Assembly (NCBI GenBank): GCA_047602365.1
Contig: JASGHM010000002.1
Span: 248,001-312,000 of the forward strand
Origin: Piscinibacter sp047602365
Lineage (GTDB): Bacteria > Pseudomonadota > Gammaproteobacteria > Burkholderiales > Burkholderiaceae_C
Direction: 5' to 3'
Length of the DNA stretch: 64,000 nt
Shown: in pieces, positions 44,477 to 53,043 of the stretch
Numbering within the stretch: position 1 is the first letter of the stretch
Layout: every line of letters starts with the position of its first letter
Made by a program: the position numbers and the translations under genes
The notes under the pieces: generated by a model
Databases searched by the model: none
What the model was told of the DNA's origin: nothing
The model's input: the letters and a program-made list of their open reading frames with translations, nothing else

Positions 44477-44998
44477 ATGTACCGCCATGCCTTGCTCCTC
44501 GTGGCTGCGTCGCTGGCCTGTGCCAGCGCGGCGGCCCAGAGCGCCGCGCCGCAGGGCTCGGTGGCGACGGTGGTCGCCGGCATCCTGAGCTACACACGCT
44601 GGCCCGGCGAAGCCGCGCCGATCCGTCTGTGCCTGCTCGGCCGCGGCAGTCTCGTCGACGAGCTGCAAGGTTCGCCCGAGATCGGCGCCGCGCCGCGTGG
44701 CGTTGCGGTGCGCACGCTGAGCCATGCCGGGCAGCTGCGGGGCGCCTGTGACGCCGTCTACGTGAGCGGGCACGACGCGGCCGCCGGCCGCGAGGTGCTC
44801 AAGGCGACAGCCGGCCAGCCGGTGCTGGTGCTCGGTGAAGGTGCCGGGTTCTGCAGCGACGGCGGCATGTTCTGCCTGGAACCCTCGGGCACGGCGGTGC
44901 GCTTCGGCGCCAACCTCGACGCGATCGCCCGCAGCGGCCTGCGCGTGCACCCGATGGTGCTGCGCATCGCGCGCGGCGCGACGGGAGGCAGCCCGTGA
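44477..44998 (+). CDS. yfiR: YfiR-family periplasmic repressor of diguanylate cyclase
   Basis: A 173-residue secreted protein with signal peptide (ASAAAQ, near residue 21). The YfiR core is visible (TVVAGILSYTRWPGEAAPIRLCLLG, AVRFGANLDAIARSGLRVHP), including paired cysteines (CSDGGMFC) that fit the known redox-sensitive disulfides. In Pseudomonas aeruginosa YfiR binds the periplasmic domain of YfiN and represses it. The stop overlaps the yfiN GTG start as GTGA. The order yfiR-yfiN-yfiB matches the known operon. Confidence 0.9.
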   Translation: MYRHALLLVAASLACASAAAQSAAPQGSVATVVAGILSYTRWPGEAAPIRLCLLGRGSLVDELQGSPEIGAAPRGVAVRTLSHAGQLRGACDAVYVSGHDAAAGREVLKATAGQPVLVLGEGAGFCSDGGMFCLEPSGTAVRFGANLDAIARSGLRVHPMVLRIARGATGGSP

Positions 44999-46269
44999 AC
45001 GTCCGTCAGCCGCTGCTCGACGCGCTGCACACCGCGCACCTGCGGCTGGGCATGGCCGCGGTGGTGGCCGCAGCGCTGGTGCTGACCGTGGTCTCGTTCG
45101 TCACGTTGCGCGGCCAGGTCGACCACAACCTGACCCTCGTCGCGCGCTCGATCTCCTACACCGCCGAGGCCGCCACGGTATTCGGCGACGCCGGCGCAGC
45201 GCAGGAGGTGCTGGCGATGGTGGCCGCGCGCGAGCAGCTGCGCAGTGCACGGATCATCGACCGGCGCGGCCGCACGCTGGCCGAGTGGGAAGCGAGGAAC
45301 GACACGCCGCTCGACGCGGCGCTGGCCGATACCGCCGCGCTGCTGTTCGCCCAAGAGGCCGGAGCCACCATCGTTCATGAGGGCCGGCCCTATGGCGAGG
45401 TGCGGGTGCAGGGGGGCGGGGTCGGCTCGCTGGCCTACCTGATGAAGGTGCTGGCGGCGATCGCGCTGTGCACCGCCGCCAACGCCTGGCTGGTGACGCG
45501 CCTGTCGCGCCGCATCGAGCGCGACATCGTCTGGCCGCTGAACCGCCTGGCGGCCTTGACGCGCACCGCGCGCACCGAACGGGCGCTGGAGATGCGGGCG
45601 CCGACGGCGACGGTCAAGGAGATCCACGAGCTCGGCGAGGACTTCAACGCGCTGCTGGCCGAGATCCAGAGCCGCGAGGCCCAGCTGGTGGCCAAGCACG
45701 AGACGCTGCGCACCGCCAACGAATCGTTGTCCTACCTGGCCTTCCACGACAACCTGACCGGCCTGCCCAACCGCGCCAGCTTCCTCGCCCACGCCACGCG
45801 GGTGGTCGGCCTGCCGCGTGTGCGCGGCGAGACGGCCGCGCTGCTGTTCCTCGACTGCGACCGTTTCAAGGCCGTCAACGACGAACTCGGCCACGCGGCG
45901 GGCGACGAACTGCTGGTGCAGGTGGCTCGGCGCATCCGCTCGCAGCTGCGTGACGGCGACTTCGTCGCCCGCCTCGGCGGCGACGAGTTCGCGGTGCTGC
46001 TGTCACCGGTGCGCGCAGCCGAGGACGCGCAGCGCATCGCGCAGAAGGTCGCCGCGGCGATCCGCGTGCCGATCGACAGCGCCGCCTTCGGACGCATCGA
46101 GGCCAGCGCCAGCGTCGGCCTGGCGATGCTGCCCGAGACCGGTGGCTCGCTGGAGCAGTGGCTGGCTGCGGCCGATGCGGCGATGTACAGGGCGAAGGCC
46201 CGCTCGCGCGGCTCGGTGGAGCAGTTCGAAGCGCGTGTGGACGACTTGCCGCGGCCGATGGCCGCCTAG
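44995..46269 (+). CDS. yfiN: YfiN-type membrane diguanylate cyclase
   Basis: A 424-residue inner-membrane protein with a GTG start: TM1 (about 17-38), a periplasmic CHASE8/PAS-like domain to ~145, TM2 (about 148-168), HAMP, then GGDEF (about 245-410). The active site is RLGGDEF with an I-site RDGD five residues before it, so feedback inhibition by c-di-GMP is expected. YfiR upstream and YfiB downstream would turn it off and on in response to envelope or redox state. Confidence 0.93.
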   Translation: MNVRQPLLDALHTAHLRLGMAAVVAAALVLTVVSFVTLRGQVDHNLTLVARSISYTAEAATVFGDAGAAQEVLAMVAAREQLRSARIIDRRGRTLAEWEARNDTPLDAALADTAALLFAQEAGATIVHEGRPYGEVRVQGGGVGSLAYLMKVLAAIALCTAANAWLVTRLSRRIERDIVWPLNRLAALTRTARTERALEMRAPTATVKEIHELGEDFNALLAEIQSREAQLVAKHETLRTANESLSYLAFHDNLTGLPNRASFLAHATRVVGLPRVRGETAALLFLDCDRFKAVNDELGHAAGDELLVQVARRIRSQLRDGDFVARLGGDEFAVLLSPVRAAEDAQRIAQKVAAAIRVPIDSAAFGRIEASASVGLAMLPETGGSLEQWLAAADAAMYRAKARSRGSVEQFEARVDDLPRPMAA

Positions 46270-46278
46270 GAGCGCGAC

Positions 46279-46791
46279 GTGGACGGAACCAAGACCGGCC
46301 TGACACGACGAGTGCTGCTGGCAGCTGCCCCGGCGGCGATGCTGGCGGCTTGCCAGGCTTCCCCGCCCCCGCCACCACCACGCGATGCGAGGGGCGAGAA
46401 GATCGTCCAGCTGCAGCGACTGGGCTTCGTGGCCGCCGGCGACGAATGGGAGCTCAACCTGGGGGTGAAGCTGCTGTTCGACTCCAATGCCGACGAACTC
46501 TCGGACAGTGGTCGCGAGGCCGTGGCCGGCGTGGCGCGCGGCCTGGGCTCGGCTGGCGTCGAACGTGTGATCGTCGAGGGGCACACCGACAATCTCGGAA
46601 GCGGGCGCCACAACGAGATGCTGTCGCTGCGCAGGGCGCAGTCGGTGGCGTTGCAACTGGTGAAGGGCGGCATGCGCGATGCCGCCATCGAGCGACGCGG
46701 CCTGGGCTTCTCCAGGCCGGTGGCCGACAACGCCACACCCGAAGGCCGGGCGCAGAACCGCCGCGTCGTCGTGACCGTGCGGGTCGACTGA
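46279..46791 (+). CDS. yfiB: YfiB-type OmpA-like outer-membrane lipoprotein
   Basis: A 170-residue lipoprotein with a GTG start. The lipobox is LAAC at about residues 22-25. An OmpA peptidoglycan-binding domain follows (VKLLFDSNADELSDSGREAV, VIVEGHTDNLGSGRHNEMLSLRRAQSV, NRRVVVTV). In the P. aeruginosa system YfiB sequesters YfiR at the outer membrane and releases YfiN. It lies 9 bases after yfiN. Confidence 0.92.
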   Translation: MDGTKTGLTRRVLLAAAPAAMLAACQASPPPPPPRDARGEKIVQLQRLGFVAAGDEWELNLGVKLLFDSNADELSDSGREAVAGVARGLGSAGVERVIVEGHTDNLGSGRHNEMLSLRRAQSVALQLVKGGMRDAAIERRGLGFSRPVADNATPEGRAQNRRVVVTVRVD

Positions 46792-46802
46792 GATCGACCC
46801 GC
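46779..46802. terminator. Hairpin enclosing the yfiB stop codon
   Basis: GCGGGTCGA (46779-46787), loop CTGAGA, TCGACCCGC (46794-46802): a perfect 9-bp stem with the yfiB stop in the loop, six bases short of the convergent gene's stop codon. No T tract. Confidence 0.5.
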
Positions 46803-46807
46803 CGAAC

Positions 46808-46999
46808 TCAGGCGTTGGCCGGCTTGTAGTAGCGCGCCTCGAGCATCTTGGCGTTGGTCAGGCGCAGGGCGAGCAGCAGCTTCTCCATCCAGGTCAGCGG
46901 CTGGATGCGACCGTCAGGCAGCGCGAGCACCGAGCCGAGGATGGGTTCGTCCTCGATGCGGGATTCCTGGTAGGCACGCACGGGCAGGCTGTCGTTCAT
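46808..46999 (-). CDS. Small hypothetical protein
   Basis: A 63-residue soluble protein of no family I recognise. It starts at ATG 46999 behind AAGGGG, which decides the start over an upstream in-frame ATG. The C-terminal half is helical and basic (MEKLLLALRLTNAKMLEARYY). It converges on yfiB and is divergent in orientation from nothing close; the next gene on its strand is dhaK, whose stop lies 119 bases upstream. Confidence 0.65.
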   Translation of the reverse strand: MNDSLPVRAYQESRIEDEPILGSVLALPDGRIQPLTWMEKLLLALRLTNAKMLEARYYKPANA

Positions 47000-47118
47000 C
47001 GTTGTCCCCTTCGTTGACTTCACGTTGGGCCGCCGTTGCAGCGGCCCGCTTGTAACAACGTGTAGTCTACGTGGAAAGTTCACGGGAACGAAGCAGCGTT
47101 ACCTCCTCGACCGGGGTG

Positions 47119-48108
47119 TCAGATGCCCCAGCGCAACGCCGCGGTGTGCACCGGCGCATCCCACAGCGCCAGTGCGGCCGGTTCGACGGCACTGACGGTG
47201 ATCGAGCAGCCGGCCATCTCCAGCGAGGTGACGTAGGAGCCGGTCAGGTGCCGCGCGACCTTCACGCCGGCGCCGCCGAGCACCTTGCGCGCGGCGTTGA
47301 CCATCACGTAGAGCTCGAGCAGCGGCGTGCCGCCGAAGCCGTTGACCAGCAGGATGACCTCCTGGCCGCGCTTAAGCGACAGGTCCTTCAGGATCGAACC
47401 GGTCAGCTCCTCGGCGATGTTGTCGGCAGTGGTCAGCTTGACGCGCCGCCGGCCGGGCTCGCCGTGGATGCCGACGCCCATCTCCATTTCGTCGATGCCG
47501 ATCTGGAAGGTCGGCTTGCCGGCCGCCGGCACGGTGCAGGAGGTCAGCGCGACGCCCATCGAGGCGGTCGCCTTGTTGACCGCGTCGCCCAGCGCCTTCA
47601 GCTCGGCCAGCTTCATGCCCTGCTCGGCCGCCGCGCCGACGATCTTCTCGACGATCAGCGTGCCGGCCACGCCGCGCCGGCCGGTGGTGTAGGTGGAGTT
47701 CTCGACGGCCACGTCGTCGTTGACGATCACCGTCGCGTTCTCGCGGTCGAGCATCTCGGCGGCCATCTCGAAGTTCATCATGTCGCCGGAGTAGTTCTTG
47801 ACGATGAACAGCACGCCGGCACCGGCCTCGACCGACTGCGCGGCGGCCAGCATCTGGTCCGGCGTTGGCGAGGTGAACACCTGGCCGGGGCAGGCGGCAT
47901 CGAGCATGCCGTGGCCGACGAAGCCGGCGTGCAGCGGCTCGTGGCCGGAGCCGCCGCCGGAGATCAGCGCCACCTTGCCGGGCTTGATGTGGCGGCGCTG
48001 GACGAACTGTCGCTCGGCGCCGAGCGCGACGATGTCGGCATGCGCCGCGGCAAAGCCGTCCAGGCTCTCGGCCAGCACGGTCTCGACGTCGTTGATGAGC
48101 TTCTTCAT
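47119..48108 (-). CDS. dhaK: Dihydroxyacetone kinase subunit DhaK-like
   Basis: A 329-residue kinase subunit. It has the substrate pocket SGGGSGHEP and the histidine that binds the ketose carbonyl as a hemiaminal (MGVGIHGEPG). The substrate is dihydroxyacetone or another small ketose such as erythrulose. Together with DhaL it forms a two-subunit kinase. No DhaM phosphotransfer protein or DhaR is in the window, so whether ATP or a PTS donor is used is open. It is the last gene of the lacI-importer-dhaL-dhaK operon. Confidence 0.92.
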   Translation of the reverse strand: MKKLINDVETVLAESLDGFAAAHADIVALGAERQFVQRRHIKPGKVALISGGGSGHEPLHAGFVGHGMLDAACPGQVFTSPTPDQMLAAAQSVEAGAGVLFIVKNYSGDMMNFEMAAEMLDRENATVIVNDDVAVENSTYTTGRRGVAGTLIVEKIVGAAAEQGMKLAELKALGDAVNKATASMGVALTSCTVPAAGKPTFQIGIDEMEMGVGIHGEPGRRRVKLTTADNIAEELTGSILKDLSLKRGQEVILLVNGFGGTPLLELYVMVNAARKVLGGAGVKVARHLTGSYVTSLEMAGCSITVSAVEPAALALWDAPVHTAALRWGI

Positions 48109-48127
48109 GGCGGTTCCTGCCTTGTGG

Positions 48128-48715
48128 TCAGAGCGTGTCGCACAGCGTGGAGATGATCAGCGCCATCGAACGCGAGCCGGGGTCGACATGGCCCAGTGCA
48201 CGTTCGCCGAGGAAGGAGGCGCGGCCCTTGATGGCATCCATGTTCGCCGTCGCTTGGGCGCTGTCCAGCGCGCACTGGCGAACCCGGGCGACCAGGCCGT
48301 CGCCTCCGGCCGCCAGCACCTTCTGCACCGGGTCGAGCACGTCGAGCAGGGTCTTGTGACCGACCTCGACCTTGCCGAGCCGGCTCAGCGCGGCGATGCC
48401 GGCGGCCAGCGCACGGGCGACGTCGTCCGCGCCGGGGTCCGCGGGGAGCTCCTTGGCCAGCGTCACCATCAGCGTGCCGAACACCGGCCCCGAGGAGCCG
48501 CCGACGGTGGACATGCAGGTCATGCCCATCGCCTTCAGCGCCTCGTTGAGGCTCTTCGTCTCCAGCTCGGCCAGCTTCGCCTGGATGGCCAATGCGCCGC
48601 GGCGCATGTTCAGGCCGTGGTCGCCGTCGCCGATCGCCGAATCGAGCGCCGTCAGCTCGTCGACATGGTCGACCAGCACCTGCGTGCAGGCCTGGATGGT
48701 CCGTTTCAACTCCAT
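48128..48715 (-). CDS. dhaL: Dihydroxyacetone kinase subunit DhaL-like
   Basis: A 195-residue nucleotide-binding subunit. The metal/nucleotide aspartates are in DSAIGDGDHGLNM, and the family block STVGGSSGPVFGTL and the distal DPGSRSMALII are present. It starts two bases after the ATPase stop and precedes dhaK by 19 bases, so the three are co-translated. It acts with DhaK on a triose or tetrulose. Confidence 0.92.
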   Translation of the reverse strand: MELKRTIQACTQVLVDHVDELTALDSAIGDGDHGLNMRRGALAIQAKLAELETKSLNEALKAMGMTCMSTVGGSSGPVFGTLMVTLAKELPADPGADDVARALAAGIAALSRLGKVEVGHKTLLDVLDPVQKVLAAGGDGLVARVRQCALDSAQATANMDAIKGRASFLGERALGHVDPGSRSMALIISTLCDTL

Positions 48716-48717
48716 GA

Positions 48718-49758
48718 TCAGACTCCGGGAATGCGTTGGCCGGCGCCGTCGAAGAACAGCGGCGCGCTGAACTCGACCGACACGGCGCGGCCCGGCTCGA
48801 GGCCGGTGGTGTCGCGGCACAGCGTGACCAGCTCGACTTCGCTGCTGGCGCCGCCCAGCGCCACGTGCACATGCGTCTGGTCGCCCAGGTGCTCGACCCG
48901 CCGCACCAGCGCCTGCGCGTGGCCGCGGTCGTGGCCGTTGGCGGGCGCGAGGCGCGTGCCGTCGGGGCGCACGCCGACGGTGGCGGCCGCGGCCGGGGCA
49001 GGAAGCGAGCCCACCGCCGTGCGCGGCAGCAGGTTGATGCGTGGCGCGCCCAGCCGCGCGGCGACGTAGCTGCTGACCGGGTCCTGGTAGATCTGCTGCG
49101 GCGTACCGACCTGAACCAGCCGGCCCTGCTCGAGCACGCCGATGCGCGTGGCCAGCGTCATCGCCTCGGTCTGATCGTGGGTGACGTAGAGCAGCGTCGC
49201 GCCCAGGTCCTGCTGGATGCGCTTGAGCTCCAGGCGCAGGTCGTTGCGCAGCTTGGCGTCCAGCGAGGATAGCGGCTCGTCCATCAGCGTCACCGCCGGC
49301 TCGCGCACCAGCGCACGGCCGATCGCCACACGCTGCATCTGCCCGCCGGAGAGCTTGGTCGCCGGGTTGGCCAGCTTGTCGTCGATGCGCAGCAGCTTCG
49401 CTACCTCGTGCACCTTGCGGCGCACCTCGTCCTCCGCGATTCGCCGCATCGGCGAGCGCAGCGGGAAGGCCAGGTTGTCGAACACGTTGAGGTGCGGGTA
49501 CAGCGAGTACTGCTGGAACACGAAGGTCACGTCGCGCAGCGCCGGCGCCAGCGTGGTCATGTCCTGCCCGCCGATGTGCACCGTGCCGGCGTCCGGCCGC
49601 TCCAGCCCGGCCACCAGCCGCAGCGTGGTGGTCTTGCCGGCGCCGCTGGGCCCGAGCAGCACGATGAACTCGCCCGAGGCGATCTCCAGGTTCATGCCGG
49701 CGACCGCCTGCACCTCGCCGAAGCGCTTGCCGATGCCTTTCAGGACCAGGTCAGCCAT
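48718..49758 (-). CDS. ABC importer ATPase (GlpS-like)
   Basis: A 346-residue MalK-type ATPase with Walker A GPSGAGKTT, signature LSGGQMQRVAIGRAL and Walker B VTLMDEPLSSLD, plus a C-terminal OB-fold regulatory domain. It is the second of two different ATPases in this operon, an arrangement known from the GlpSTPQUV glycerol importer of rhizobia. The start at ATG 49758 lies 8 bases inside the end of the preceding ATPase gene. The longer in-frame extension is not credible. Confidence 0.9.
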   Translation of the reverse strand: MADLVLKGIGKRFGEVQAVAGMNLEIASGEFIVLLGPSGAGKTTTLRLVAGLERPDAGTVHIGGQDMTTLAPALRDVTFVFQQYSLYPHLNVFDNLAFPLRSPMRRIAEDEVRRKVHEVAKLLRIDDKLANPATKLSGGQMQRVAIGRALVREPAVTLMDEPLSSLDAKLRNDLRLELKRIQQDLGATLLYVTHDQTEAMTLATRIGVLEQGRLVQVGTPQQIYQDPVSSYVAARLGAPRINLLPRTAVGSLPAPAAAATVGVRPDGTRLAPANGHDRGHAQALVRRVEHLGDQTHVHVALGGASSEVELVTLCRDTTGLEPGRAVSVEFSAPLFFDGAGQRIPGV

Positions 49759-50893
49759 GGACGGCTCCGGCGGCGAACTGCGAACGCGCAGCGCGCACGG
49801 GGGAGGCCACCTCGTGCCGCACGGTGCGCAGCGCGCGGCCGCTGGCGGCGTCGAACAGCGAGACCTGCGTGCTGTCGAAGGCCAGGCCGACATGGTCGCC
49901 GCGCCGCGCTGGAATGTCGGTGCCGACGCGGGCGCGCAGCGTCGTGCCCTGTGCGGTCTGGCAGGTCACGACCTGGCTGGTGCCCAGGTACTCGGTGCCC
50001 AGCACCTCGGCGCGCAGGGTCGACTCGGTGCTGAAGCGCACGTGCTCGGGGCGCACGCCGTACAGCAGTGTCGGGCCGGGTGCGTCCTCGCGCAGTTCGG
50101 GCGCGCTCAGCAGTGCGTCGCCGAGCCGCACCTGCGCCGCACCGGCCGTGTAGCCGCCGTCGAAAGGCAGGAAGTTCATCGCCGGCGAGCCGATGAAGTC
50201 GGCGACGAACACGCTCGCCGGCCGGTCGTAGACCTCCTGCGGCGCGCCGAGCTGCTCGATCACGCCCTGGTTCATGATCGCGATCGTGTCGGCCATCGAC
50301 ATCGCCTCGAGCTGGTCGTGGGTGACATAGACCGTGGTGGCTTTCAGCCGGTCGTGCAGGCCGCGCAGCTCCTGGCACATCAGCTCGCGAAACTCGGAGT
50401 CGAGTGCACCCAGCGGCTCGTCCATCATGAAGGCCAGCGGCTGGCGCACGATCGCCCGACCCAGCGCGACACGCTGACGGTCGCCGCTGGACAGGCCCGA
50501 GACCGGCTTGTCGAGCAGGTGCTCGATGCGCAGCACACGCGCCGCCTCGGCCACCTTGGCGGCGATCTGCTCGCGCGGCACGCCCTGCGAGACCAGCGGG
50601 AAGGCGATGTTGCGCCGCACGTTCATGTGCGGGTACAGCGCGAACAGCTGGAACACGAAGGCGATGTCGCGGTGCGAGGCACGCTTGAAGGTGACGTCCT
50701 CGTCGCCGAGGAAGATCTGTCCGGAGGTCGGCAGTTCCAGCCCGGCGATCATGCGCAGCGTGGTCGTCTTGCCGCAGCCCGAAGGGCCGAGCAGGCAGAA
50801 GAACTCGCCGTCCCTGACGGTGAAGCTCGAGTCCTTCACCGCGGTGAAGTCGGCGAAGGCCTTGTGCAGGTTCTGGACGCGGATCTCGGCCAT
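49751..50893 (-). CDS. ABC importer ATPase (GlpT-like)
   Basis: A 380-residue MalK-type ATPase. Walker A is GPSGCGKTT and Walker B AFMMDEPLGALD, but the signature motif is GLSSGDRQRVALGRAI instead of LSGGQ. With a canonical partner ATPase next door this suggests an asymmetric heterodimer. The C-terminal TOBE-like domain is present. It overlaps the next ATPase gene and follows the DUF2160 gene by 6 bases. Confidence 0.9.
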   Translation of the reverse strand: MAEIRVQNLHKAFADFTAVKDSSFTVRDGEFFCLLGPSGCGKTTTLRMIAGLELPTSGQIFLGDEDVTFKRASHRDIAFVFQLFALYPHMNVRRNIAFPLVSQGVPREQIAAKVAEAARVLRIEHLLDKPVSGLSSGDRQRVALGRAIVRQPLAFMMDEPLGALDSEFRELMCQELRGLHDRLKATTVYVTHDQLEAMSMADTIAIMNQGVIEQLGAPQEVYDRPASVFVADFIGSPAMNFLPFDGGYTAGAAQVRLGDALLSAPELREDAPGPTLLYGVRPEHVRFSTESTLRAEVLGTEYLGTSQVVTCQTAQGTTLRARVGTDIPARRGDHVGLAFDSTQVSLFDAASGRALRTVRHEVASPVRAARSQFAAGAVHG

Positions 50894-50899
50894 CGCGGT

Positions 50900-51088
50900 C
50901 TACTGGGGAAACTTGGAGACGATGGTGAACATCACGACGCCGGCCAGCGTCGTCACGAACGACCAGGTGAAGAGGATCAGCGCGAAGGGCTGCAGCATCA
51001 TGAAGATGCCCAGCGCGATGACCACGCAGGCGGCCATCTCCAGCGGGCCGCGGCGCAGCCATTTCGGCCACTTGGTCGTCGTGCTCAT
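50900..51088 (-). CDS. DUF2160 small membrane protein (GlpU-like)
   Basis: A 62-residue protein with two hydrophobic helices (MAACVVIALGIFMMLQPFAL and SFVTTLAGVVMFTIVS). A DUF2160 protein between permease and ATPase genes is the hallmark of GlpSTPQUV-type importers and is the best evidence that this is a glycerol/polyol system. Its role in transport is not established. It overlaps the permease gene upstream by ATGA. Confidence 0.85.
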   Translation of the reverse strand: MSTTTKWPKWLRRGPLEMAACVVIALGIFMMLQPFALILFTWSFVTTLAGVVMFTIVSKFPQ

Positions 51089-52041
51089 TTGCGCACCGCT
51101 CCGAAGGTGATGCCGCGCAGCAGGTGCTTGCGCAGCAGCACGGTGAAGACCAGGATGGGCACCAGGAACAGCATGGTCCCCGCCGCCACCGCCGGCCAGT
51201 CCTGGCCGCCTTCACCGATGATGATCGGGATGAAGGGCGGCGCGGTCTGCGCCTCGCCGCTGGTCAGCAGCACCGCGAAGGCGTACTCGTTCCAGGCGAA
51301 GATCAGGCAGAAGATCGCGGTGGCGACGATGCCGGTGGTCGCCTGCGGCAGCACCACCTTGCGGAAGGCCTGCAGGCGCGTGTAGCCGTCGACCATCGCC
51401 GCCTCCTCGTACTCGCGCGGGATCTCGTCGATGAAGCCCTTCAGCAGCCAGACCGCCAGCGACACGTTGACCGCGCTGTACAGCAGGATCATGCCCAGCT
51501 TGGTGTCCGACAGCCCGAGCTCGCGGTACATCAGGTAGATCGGGATGGCCACCGCGATCGGCGGCATCATGCGCGTCGACAGGATGAAGAACATCAGGTC
51601 GTCCTTGCCCGGCACCTTGAAGCGCGAGAAGGCGTAGGCGGCCATCACGCCGAGGCCGACCGACAGCAGCGTCGAGCCGATCGCGATGATCAGCGAGTTG
51701 GCGAAGCGCGGCAGGTAGTTCGAGCGGCTGACCACCACCATGTTGTTCTCGCGCGCGATGCGCTCGCAGGCGCTGGCCGGCGGCGGCAGGCTGGCGAGGT
51801 ACTCGTCGGTCTGCCGCGAGCGGGTGGTGAACAGGTTGCAGAAGCCCTCGATCGACGGCTCGAACACGACCTTCGGCGGGTAGCTGATCGAGTCCGGCGG
51901 GCTCTTGATCGCCGTCAGCGCGATCCACACCAGCGGGATCAGCGTCAGCAGCGCGTACAACACGACCACCGTCGCGGCGACACGCTTGCTCGCGTTCGTC
52001 GGCTCGACGACCGAGTGTGCGGTGGAGATGCCCTTGTTCAT
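51085..52041 (-). CDS. ABC importer permease (MalG-like, GlpQ-like)
   Basis: A 318-residue inner-membrane protein with about six helices and the EAA coupling loop (EYEEAAMVDGYTRLQAFRKV). A periplasmic insert after TM1 holds an acidic/aromatic segment. It pairs with the permease encoded 7 bases upstream. The start overlaps nothing; the stop overlaps the DUF2160 start by ATGA. Confidence 0.92.
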   Translation of the reverse strand: MNKGISTAHSVVEPTNASKRVAATVVVLYALLTLIPLVWIALTAIKSPPDSISYPPKVVFEPSIEGFCNLFTTRSRQTDEYLASLPPPASACERIARENNMVVVSRSNYLPRFANSLIIAIGSTLLSVGLGVMAAYAFSRFKVPGKDDLMFFILSTRMMPPIAVAIPIYLMYRELGLSDTKLGMILLYSAVNVSLAVWLLKGFIDEIPREYEEAAMVDGYTRLQAFRKVVLPQATTGIVATAIFCLIFAWNEYAFAVLLTSGEAQTAPPFIPIIIGEGGQDWPAVAAGTMLFLVPILVFTVLLRKHLLRGITFGAVRK

Positions 52042-52048
52042 CGGTCGT

Positions 52049-52993
52049 TCAGCGGTTCTTCACCGCGTTGAGTGCCTTGACGTAGATGTTCGCCAGCCCG
52101 AACACCGCGACGAACAGGATGATCGCCAACGCCGACGAGTAGCCGGTGCGCCACTTCTCGAAGGCCTCGCGCTTCAGCGTGATCGACACCACCTCGGTGG
52201 TCGAGCCCGGTCCGCCGTTGGTCAGCAGGTTCACCAGGTCGAACATCTTGAAGTTCTCGATGCCGCGGAACAGCACCGCCAGCATCACGAAGGGCAGCAC
52301 CATCGGCAGCGTGATGCTCCAGAACTGCCGCCAGTTCGAGGCGCGGTCGACCTCGGCGGCCTCGTAGATGTAGTCGGGGATGCTGCGCAGCCCGGCCAGG
52401 CAGATCAGCATCACGTAGGGCGTCCACATCCAGGTGTCGACGATGACGATCGCCCAGGGCGCCAGCTTCACCGAGCCGAGCATCTCGAAGCTCGACGGCG
52501 GGATGCCGGTCAGGAAGCTGACCGCGTAGTTGAATAGCCCGATCTGCGGCTGGTAGAGGAAGGCCCAGAAGTTGCCGACCACCGCGGGGCTCAGCATCAT
52601 CGGGATCAGGATCAGCGTGGTCCAGAAGCCGTGCCCGCGGAACTTGCGGTCGATCAGCCAGGCCAGCGTGAAGCCGATCAGCGTCTGCAGTGTGATGGTC
52701 CAGAACAGGAAATGCGCGGTGGCCTGCATCGGGCCCCAGATGTCGGGGTCGGTCAGGATGCTGACGTAGTGGTCGATGCCGACGCCCACCACCTCCGCGT
52801 TCGGCCGGTTGGCGCGGAAGTTGGTGAACGACAGCCGCACCGTCCAGATCAGCGGGAAGATGTTGATCGCCAGCAGCAGCAGCATCGTCGGCGCGATGAA
52901 CAGCCAGGCGATGGCGCGGTCCGACAGGCCGCGCATGCGCCGCGCGAGCGGTGCGGGCGTGGCCTGAGCGGCGCGTTGGATGACAGAGGACAT
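52049..52993 (-). CDS. ABC importer permease (MalF-like, GlpP-like)
   Basis: A 314-residue inner-membrane protein with about six helices (IAWLFIAPTMLLLLAINIFP first) and an EAA-type loop (YEAAEVDRASNWRQFWSITLP). It is the partner permease of the same importer, 50 bases downstream of the binding-protein gene. Confidence 0.92.
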   Translation of the reverse strand: MSSVIQRAAQATPAPLARRMRGLSDRAIAWLFIAPTMLLLLAINIFPLIWTVRLSFTNFRANRPNAEVVGVGIDHYVSILTDPDIWGPMQATAHFLFWTITLQTLIGFTLAWLIDRKFRGHGFWTTLILIPMMLSPAVVGNFWAFLYQPQIGLFNYAVSFLTGIPPSSFEMLGSVKLAPWAIVIVDTWMWTPYVMLICLAGLRSIPDYIYEAAEVDRASNWRQFWSITLPMVLPFVMLAVLFRGIENFKMFDLVNLLTNGGPGSTTEVVSITLKREAFEKWRTGYSSALAIILFVAVFGLANIYVKALNAVKNR

Positions 52994-53043
52994 GGCGTTG
53001 GTGCGCGGAGGAAGGGGCCGGCGCGCGGCCGGCCCCGGTCAGG

